Source: Pseudomonas sp. F(2018)
GTDB taxonomy: Bacteria > Pseudomonadota > Gammaproteobacteria > Pseudomonadales > Pseudomonadaceae
Length of the DNA: 64,000 nucleotides
Reading direction: 5' to 3'
Assembly (NCBI RefSeq): GCF_005508865.1
Contig: NZ_SCOM01000001.1
Location: forward strand, 1,426,001-1,490,000
The notes under the pieces: model-generated
Database searches by the model: none
What the model was told of the DNA's origin: nothing
Seen by the model: the letters and a program-made list of their open reading frames with translations, nothing else
Program-made: the position numbers and the translations under genes
Shown: positions 58,648 to 64,000 of the stretch, in pieces
Layout: every line of letters starts with the position of its first letter
Position numbering within the stretch: position 1 is the stretch's first letter

Positions 58648-59910
58648 ATGAGACTGAGCAAACTGTGTCGCCACGCCGTTCTGCTGATTACCCTGATACC
58701 CGGCCTGGGGCATGCGGCAGGCGCGCTACTGCTGGTCGGCGGCGGCCTCAAGGATGACAACGCGGCCATCTACCAGCGCTTTATCCAGCTGGCCGGTGGC
58801 AGCGGCCAGGCCAAGATCGGCGTGATCACCGCCGCCTCCATTCCGGAGAGCCAGGACCCGGATGCCGGCACCGCCAACGCCTCCAACTCCAAGGCCAACG
58901 GCGCCTACTACGCCAACCTGCTGAAGACCTACGGCGCGGTCAAGGCCGAGTGGATCCCCATCGACCTGGACAACATCGCCAACAGCAGCAACCCGACCGT
59001 GGTCAGCCAGATAAATGGCATGACCGGCTTCTTCTTCGGCGGAGGCGACCAGTCGCGCCTGGTGCAGACGCTGCAGAACGCCAGCCGCGGCGACACCCCG
59101 GCGCTGGCCGCGATCCGCAGCAAGTACGCGGCGGGGGCCGTGCTGGCCGGCACCAGCGCCGGTACCGCGATCATGGTCGACGGGCCGATGGTCACCGGTG
59201 GCGAGAGCTACGAGGCGCTGCGCTACGGGCCTTACACCACGCCGTCCGGAGACGACCTGGCGTATGACCCGCAAGGCGGCTTCCGCTTCTTCAACTATGG
59301 CCTGCTGGATACCCACTTCAGCGAGCGGGGCCGCCAGGGCCGCATCGTGCGCCTGGCCGACTACACCAACGTGCCGTTCGCCTTCGGCGTGGACGAGAAC
59401 ACCGGCCTGCTGGTGCAGAACAATGCCAGCCTCGGCCAGATGGAAATGGAGGTAATCGGCACCGGCGGCGTGTTCGTCTTCGACCTGCGCAATGCCGAAC
59501 TGGGCAGTGGCAGCAGCTGGGCGCTGTACGACGTGCTGGCCAGCTACCTGACCAGCGGCGACAAGTATCGCCCGCAGAGCGGCCAGTTCGTGATCGCCAG
59601 CGGCAAGACCAGCCTGCGCGGTCGCGAGCAGTACAGCACCGCGATGACCGCCACCGGCGACATCTTCAGCAGCCCCAACAACAGCGGTGCCAATGGCCGG
59701 CGCAAGCCGCGCGAGTTCGTGACCGTCAGCGCCGATCTGTTCAACAGCCGCTCCGCCAGCACCCTCGGGCGCACCTATGAGACCAACCCGCGCTATCGCG
59801 TCAACCTGGTCAAGAGCACCCAGTTCGACAGCCATGGCTACAAGGGCACCGTGGGCGGGCAGACCATGACCTCCTACCTGCGCCTGCTGGTGGACATGCT
59901 CCCCAACTAG
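58648..59910 (+). CDS. cphE: Extracellular cyanophycinase CphE
   Basis: 420 residues from ATG 58648 (GGAG upstream). The signal peptide ends HAA. The S51 cyanophycinase fold shows ALLLVGGGLKDDN at the N-terminus, FFFGGGDQSRL (residues 128-138) and nucleophile Ser170 in LAGTSAGTA. Length and layout equal the secreted CphE of Pseudomonas anguilliseptica (about 418 residues). It hydrolyses the cyanophycin backbone, an Asp polymer with Arg side groups, to beta-Asp-Arg outside the cell. It is the third of the binding-protein, CphE and lipase-like gene run. Confidence 0.88.
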   Translation: MRLSKLCRHAVLLITLIPGLGHAAGALLLVGGGLKDDNAAIYQRFIQLAGGSGQAKIGVITAASIPESQDPDAGTANASNSKANGAYYANLLKTYGAVKAEWIPIDLDNIANSSNPTVVSQINGMTGFFFGGGDQSRLVQTLQNASRGDTPALAAIRSKYAAGAVLAGTSAGTAIMVDGPMVTGGESYEALRYGPYTTPSGDDLAYDPQGGFRFFNYGLLDTHFSERGRQGRIVRLADYTNVPFAFGVDENTGLLVQNNASLGQMEMEVIGTGGVFVFDLRNAELGSGSSWALYDVLASYLTSGDKYRPQSGQFVIASGKTSLRGREQYSTAMTATGDIFSSPNNSGANGRRKPREFVTVSADLFNSRSASTLGRTYETNPRYRVNLVKSTQFDSHGYKGTVGGQTMTSYLRLLVDMLPN

Positions 59911-60072
59911 CCAACCTGACAGGAGCGGCCCGGCGCGGGAGCCACATGAGCGGGTGCTGTCGCACCCGTGCATGGACGCGCCGCGGCCGCCTCCTGGTGC
60001 ATTGACAGTGTTGCCAGCACTCTGCCTAATTGGCCGCGCCCCAACACAATAACAACACTAGGGACACCCGCC

Positions 60073-61146
60073 ATGCGCAAGCTATTCATGCTTTGCCTGC
60101 TGTGCTTTTCCTCGCTCGTCCACGCCGCTCCCGGCGTTTTCCCTGACTCCACCTTCAACAACCTCGACTATGGCCTGTACTGGTTTGGCTATGGCGATAC
60201 CTGGCAGAAAGCCGTTCCCGGGCAGAGCAACGCCTACTTCGGCCCCAGCAAACCGACGGTGATCTACATCCACGGCTGGCAGAACGGCGCCACCGCGCGC
60301 AAGGATCGCGAGACGTTCAACCGCGAGGGTGCCGGCGGTCCGAGCCTGGATCTGGCCACCGCCTGGCTCAACGCCGGATACAACGTTGGCGTGCTGTACT
60401 GGAACCAGTTCGCCGACGAGGGCGAAGTCACCGATGCCGAGGCCAAGATCTGGAGCACCAGTGGCCCGCGCGCCATGCGCTGGCGCAACGCCGCCGGCGT
60501 CTACAGCACCGGCCCGACCCAGTCCGCCAGCGACCTGCTGTTCAAGAGCTACAAGGACAACATGGCCAGCTACACCGGCAGCAATATCCGCATCCTCGGC
60601 CACTCGCTGGGCAACCAGATGGCCATCGTGCTGAGCAAGAAGATCAGCGATGCCGTCACTGCCGGCACCCTCAACAGCAAGCTGCTGCCCAAGCGCGTGG
60701 CCCTGCTCGATCCCTTCTACTCCAACAATGCCAAGAGCTGGCTGGGCAATCAGTGGACCGGTGCGGTGTGCCGCAGCTATGTCAGCGAACTGAAGGGCAA
60801 GGGCGTGATCTTCGAGGCCTACCGCTCCTCGGCCGTCACCAGCACCGTCTTCGTCGGCGATGAGAACCCGGGGCTGATGAACATGACCGCCTTCAGCGAG
60901 CTGAAGCCCTGGTACTTCAACGCCACGCAGATCACCGAGAAGCACAACGCGGCGGTGTGGCACTACCTGTGGTCGTTCAGCTTCAACCCGCCCGTGGTCA
61001 CCGGCACCAGCAACCAGGCCGCCTCGGCCAAGACCGCCGACAGCCGCATTGCCACCTTGATGAACGGAACGCAGAAGCTGGTTCACGACCAGGGCGCCTA
61101 TACCAAGGAACCCTCGGACGACAACTTCAAGCTGCAGGCCCGTTAA
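60073..61146 (+). CDS. Secreted alpha/beta hydrolase (lipase-like)
   Basis: 357 residues, ATG 60073. The signal peptide ends VHAA. The oxyanion strand is IYIHGWQNG (64-72) and the nucleophile Ser178 is in ILGHSLGNQ. The acid and His of the triad are not assigned from sequence alone. It resembles secreted lipase or esterase types. It sits at the end of the cyanophycin cluster, but its link to cyanophycin is only positional. A strong terminator follows. Confidence 0.8.
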   Translation: MRKLFMLCLLCFSSLVHAAPGVFPDSTFNNLDYGLYWFGYGDTWQKAVPGQSNAYFGPSKPTVIYIHGWQNGATARKDRETFNREGAGGPSLDLATAWLNAGYNVGVLYWNQFADEGEVTDAEAKIWSTSGPRAMRWRNAAGVYSTGPTQSASDLLFKSYKDNMASYTGSNIRILGHSLGNQMAIVLSKKISDAVTAGTLNSKLLPKRVALLDPFYSNNAKSWLGNQWTGAVCRSYVSELKGKGVIFEAYRSSAVTSTVFVGDENPGLMNMTAFSELKPWYFNATQITEKHNAAVWHYLWSFSFNPPVVTGTSNQAASAKTADSRIATLMNGTQKLVHDQGAYTKEPSDDNFKLQAR

Positions 61147-61195
61147 GGCGCAAGCCCAGGCCACACCGGGGCTATCGGCCTGCGGCTTCGTAACA

Positions 61196-61246
61196 CCCCG
61201 TGCCGTCCCGCCCTGCAGCAAATGCAGGGCGCCGGCACGGGGTTTT
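61196..61246 (+). terminator. Rho-independent terminator
   Basis: The outer stem CCCCGTGCCG (61196-61205) pairs with CGGCACGGGG (61233-61242). An inner GCCCTGCA hairpin and TTTT follow. It ends the cyanophycin cluster transcript 50 bases after the stop. Confidence 0.85.
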
Positions 61247-61331
61247 GTATCTTCCGGGTTAGTCGTTCTGGCAGCGGCTTAGGCCGACTCTCCGCCGGAA
61301 GCGGCGATGCGCCACGAACTGCCGACTCTGT

Positions 61332-61850
61332 TCAGCTGGCGCTGGCCTTGCACTTGGGCTCGACAGTAAAGGTTCGAGCTACGTCGACCGTCCCCAGATG
61401 CTTCAGCGTCCGTCGCCCGATCAATACGGGATAGAGCATCTTGCCCCGATTGTTGAGGGAGAATTCTTCGTCATGGATCTGGTTGCCGATGCACATCTTC
61501 AGGCGCACCACGGGACGATGGTCGGCGCCGCCTGCTCCTCGCACCTTGATGGTGCGCTCCACCTTCCGCTCGAAGGGGATGCTTACCGACTCGCCGCTGT
61601 TGCTGTCCTTCGCCTCGACGTTGAATCTCACCCACTTCTCACCGTCTTTCTCGAAGCGCTTGATATCCGATGCGTCCATTGACGATGTCAGCGCTCCGGT
61701 GTCCAGCTTGATTTTGAGCGAGACGTTTTCTGGCAGGAGCAGGCCTTCCTCTATCCAGCCGAAGCTCCTGGCTGCGGGCTGGTTGGCCGACATGGCCGGC
61801 GTGGCGATAAGCAATGACACAAGGGCGAGAACCGACGCTGAGCTGCTCAA
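61332..61850 (-). CDS. Retropepsin-like aspartic protease (ATP-dependent zinc protease family)
   Basis: 172 residues from TTG 61850, chosen because GGAG lies eight bases upstream and a complete signal peptide follows (VLALVSLLIATPAMSA); no ATG start gives one. The catalytic-type motif is LDTGALTSSMDA (Asp50-Thr-Gly). The C-terminal YPVLIGRRTLKHLGTVDVAR is typical of the group often mislabelled ATP-dependent zinc proteases. It acts in the periplasm, substrate unknown. Confidence 0.8.
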   Translation of the reverse strand: MSSSASVLALVSLLIATPAMSANQPAARSFGWIEEGLLLPENVSLKIKLDTGALTSSMDASDIKRFEKDGEKWVRFNVEAKDSNSGESVSIPFERKVERTIKVRGAGGADHRPVVRLKMCIGNQIHDEEFSLNNRGKMLYPVLIGRRTLKHLGTVDVARTFTVEPKCKASAS

Positions 61851-61944
61851 AGTAGGGCTCCTGACAGAAGGTGGTATGGTCAGTAAGGTGTCTCGCCGGC
61901 TGTAAATGTTCCGTGAAATCGACTGTCCGTCGTCTGGAGGTTTG

Positions 61945-62325
61945 GTGTTCGGTCTCAATCGTCTTCGGCACTGGGCGCGTGCTCTGAAGCGCGACGTCCA
62001 TGCGCTGTGGCTGGCGGCGCGGGATGCCCGAACGCCAAAGCTAGCCAAGCTGCTGGCATTGCTCGTCGCGGCGTATGCCCTGTCGCCGATCGACCTGATC
62101 CCCGACTTCATCCCTGTGCTCGGCTATCTGGACGATCTGATCATTGTCCCGCTGGGGATCTGGCTAGTGGTCAGGTTGATTCCGGCGGGCCTGATGGCCG
62201 AGTTCCGTGCACTCGCGTCGCAGGCCTTGGCGCGACCCATCAGCAAGATGGCCGCTTTCTTTGTCGTGCTTGTCTGGCTGGCCCTGGGCGTGGGGCTGGT
62301 CATCTGGCTGATGCCGAGCCGCTAG
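61945..62325 (+). CDS. DUF1232 (YkvA-like) membrane protein
   Basis: 126 residues from GTG 61945 (GGAGG at 61936-61940, the only good ribosome site). The DUF1232 core is [20 protein letters not shown], then [20 protein letters not shown], with two membrane helices; a third helix lies at the C-terminus ([20 protein letters not shown]). A small inner-membrane protein of unknown role, divergent from the retropepsin-like gene. Confidence 0.85.
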   Translation: MFGLNRLRHWARALKRDVHALWLAARDARTPKLAKLLALLVAAYALSPIDLIPDFIPVLGYLDDLIIVPLGIWLVVRLIPAGLMAEFRALASQALARPISKMAAFFVVLVWLALGVGLVIWLMPSR

Positions 62326-62451
62326 CTGATAGGGGCGGCCGCCTCCGCCCACAAGCGCTGCAGCAACCCACGATCTTTTCACTTTCTCTTCACCAGCTTT
62401 CGACGTGTGCCCGCACATCCTGCCGAGCGTATTTATTACCCGGACACTCGT

Positions 62452-64000
62452 ATGCTGCTGCCTCGTACTGCACCCCTGCGCTATCTGTCGCTGTTGCTGG
62501 CCTGCTGGCTGGTCGTATTCCTCGTCACCCGCGCTCTGCTGCTCTCCGCCCATTGGGGGGAGGCCGACGGTTTCGCTCCGGGCGTATTCGCCGTCGGCCT
62601 GCTCTATGACCTGGGCTTTCTCGCCTATGCGGCGCTGCCGCTCGGCCTCTATCTGCTGCTGTGTCCACCGGCCCTCTGGCGCCGCCCCGGGCATCGCCTG
62701 CTGCTGGCCGGAGTGCTGTTCCTAAGCCTGTTCGCCATGTTGTTCGTCGCCACCGCGGAGTGGCTGTTCTGGGAAGAGTTCGGCGTTCGTTTCAACTTCA
62801 TTGCCGTGGACTATCTGGTCTATTCCGATGAGGTGCTCAACAACCTGCTGGAGTCCTATCCGCTGGGCCTGTTGCTGAGTGGTTTAGGCGTGCTGGCGGC
62901 CTTGCTCGGCCTCGCCCTGCGCCGGCCGCTGCGCGAAGCTCTGCGGGCGTCGTTGCCGAGTTGGCGCGGGCGCGCCGTGGGAATTGCCGGCCTGGCACTG
63001 GCCGCCGGTCTAAGCGCACTTCTGCTCGACCAGGAGAGCCCGCGAGGGCAGGGCGGCAATGCCTACCGCCATGAGCTGGCGAGCAACGGGCCGTACCAGT
63101 TCTTCGCCGCCTTCCGCAACAATGAGCTGGACTATCGGCAGTTCTACAGTCAACTGCCAGACACCGCGCTGGCGCCCGTGCTGCACCGGGAGCTCGATGA
63201 GCCGACGGCCACCTTCGTTGGCAGCGATCCCCTGGACGTCCGCCGGCAGATCGACAACCCCGGTGCACCGCGCAGGCTGAATGTGGTGCTGGTGACCATC
63301 GAGAGCCTCTCGGCCAAGTACCTCGGCAGTTTCGGTGACGCGCGCGGGTTGACCCCGAACCTGGACGAACTGCGCAGGCAGAGCCTGTTCTTCAACAACT
63401 TCTATGCCACCGGCACTCGCACCGACCGAGGCCTGGAGGCCATCACACTGGCGGTGCCGCCGACGCCCGGACGCTCCATCGTCAAGCGCATCGGTCGCGA
63501 GGCTGGCTACGGCAGTCTCGGCCAGCAGCTCGCCGCCCAGGGCTACGACAGCGTGTTCGTCTATGGCGGGCGAGGCTACTTCGACAACATGAACGCCTTC
63601 TTCTCCGGCAACGGTTACCGGGTGGTGGACCAGAGCAGCGTCGACGAGGCCGATATCCACTTCAAGAACGCCTGGGGCATGGCCGACGAGGACCTTTACG
63701 CCCAGGCCATGCAGATCGCCGACCGCGATCATGCCGCTGGCAAACCCTTTCTCCTGCAACTGATGACCACCTCCAATCACCGTCCGTACACCTATCCGGA
63801 CGGGCGCATAGACATCCCTTCCGGGGACGGCCGCGAGGGAGCCGTGAAGTACACCGACTGGGCCATCGGGCGCTTCCTCGAACAGGCCAAGCGCAAGCCC
63901 TGGTTCGATGACACGCTGTTCGTCTTCGTCGCCGACCACTGCGCCGGCAGCGCGGGGATGGAGGATCTCCCGGTGGCCAACTACCACATCCCGCTGTTCC
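62452..64000 (+). CDS. LTA synthase/phosphoglycerol transferase-type sulfatase, truncated by the window
   Basis: 516 residues visible; the gene runs off the window. Four to five N-terminal membrane helices (residues 8-185) are followed by a periplasmic sulfatase-fold domain from about 280. The metal-site start is LNVVLVTIESLSAKYLGSFG, the Thr nucleophile is in YATGTRTDRGLEA, and TTSNHRPYTYPDG is present. This is the architecture of LtaS-like and OpgB-like enzymes that transfer phosphoglycerol or phosphoethanolamine to envelope glycans or lipids. The acceptor is unknown in Pseudomonas. ATG 62452 has only a weak ribosome site. Confidence 0.85.
   Translation, partial: MLLPRTAPLRYLSLLLACWLVVFLVTRALLLSAHWGEADGFAPGVFAVGLLYDLGFLAYAALPLGLYLLLCPPALWRRPGHRLLLAGVLFLSLFAMLFVATAEWLFWEEFGVRFNFIAVDYLVYSDEVLNNLLESYPLGLLLSGLGVLAALLGLALRRPLREALRASLPSWRGRAVGIAGLALAAGLSALLLDQESPRGQGGNAYRHELASNGPYQFFAAFRNNELDYRQFYSQLPDTALAPVLHRELDEPTATFVGSDPLDVRRQIDNPGAPRRLNVVLVTIESLSAKYLGSFGDARGLTPNLDELRRQSLFFNNFYATGTRTDRGLEAITLAVPPTPGRSIVKRIGREAGYGSLGQQLAAQGYDSVFVYGGRGYFDNMNAFFSGNGYRVVDQSSVDEADIHFKNAWGMADEDLYAQAMQIADRDHAAGKPFLLQLMTTSNHRPYTYPDGRIDIPSGDGREGAVKYTDWAIGRFLEQAKRKPWFDDTLFVFVADHCAGSAGMEDLPVANYHIPLF

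Noticed and set aside
1..64000. tRNA or rRNA genes, riboswitches
   Set aside because: I looked for T-arm GGTTCRANNCC patterns with matching acceptor ends and for ribosomal or classical riboswitch cores, and found none that hold up. A covariance-model search would settle it.

Overview
The window reads as a chromosomal segment of a Pseudomonas-type gammaproteobacterium. It is GC-rich, and the gene content is characteristic: an OprD porin, a FadL-type channel, an ArsRBC operon, a DPRP-type photolyase, and extracellular cyanophycinases like the CphE known from Pseudomonas. I saw no rRNA, tRNA, CRISPR array or phage. The genus is inferred from gene content, not from a marker gene.

Layout. 0.2-5 kb: a small catabolic or modification cluster with a phytanoyl-CoA dioxygenase family protein, a TetR regulator with a clear triple operator, an SDR oxidoreductase, a frameshifted LpxR-like lipid A deacylase and an FAH-family hydrolase. 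5.3-10.2 kb: a lower-GC Rhs/YD-repeat locus on the minus strand. Its scaffold is split over two genes, each with its own signal peptide, followed by a small cognate-immunity candidate. 10.3-12.2 kb: small and partly decayed genes plus a CsbD-like protein. 12.4-34 kb: a stress and envelope island with an antiporter, a trypsin-like protein, many tiny envelope or disordered proteins, DUF883, a 2861-residue cyclic beta-1,2-glucan synthase-type GT84/GH94 protein, a triple-BON protein, a REC-PAS-GGDEF-EAL protein and two Crp/Fnr regulators. 34-42 kb: unlinked envelope proteins, including a 687-residue lipoprotein, a FadL channel and a DUF1254 protein. 42.3-43.0 kb: a short tyrosine recombinase between inverted repeats. 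43.0-47.3 kb: an ars operon with a GNAT, an AraC regulator and a fatty acid hydroxylase distal to it. 47.5-50.6 kb: an operon ending in an FeS-type photolyase. 50.7-61.1 kb: a cyanophycin-use cluster. The end holds a retropepsin-like protein, a YkvA-like protein and a truncated LTA-synthase-type sulfatase.

Two patterns go beyond single genes. First, a palindromic motif around CGCTAGCG, with an outward GAC/GTC flank, precedes at least thirteen genes of the 12-33 kb island. It always has the same orientation relative to the gene and lies 82-97 bases from ten of the thirteen start codons. This suggests one regulon covering most of the island. Second, imperfect palindromes built from TGTCCGCTTCTGGCCGG arms are scattered through intergenic DNA. 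The same arms flank the orphan tyrosine recombinase as a 21-of-23 inverted repeat, which suggests a recombinase-linked repeat family comparable in logic to RAYT/REP.

How the genes work together. In the cyanophycin cluster, a secreted cyanophycinase (CphE) and a second one carrying C-terminal SLH-like repeats would release beta-Asp-Arg dipeptides. The OprD-family porin and two periplasmic binding proteins would import them, and a zinc hydrolase of the CphZ type would split them, under an RpiR regulator. Four genes (LpxR-like, a 96-residue protein, the trypsin-like protein and a membrane paralogue) are broken by single extra bases, mostly in homopolymers. They may be true pseudogenes or sequence errors.
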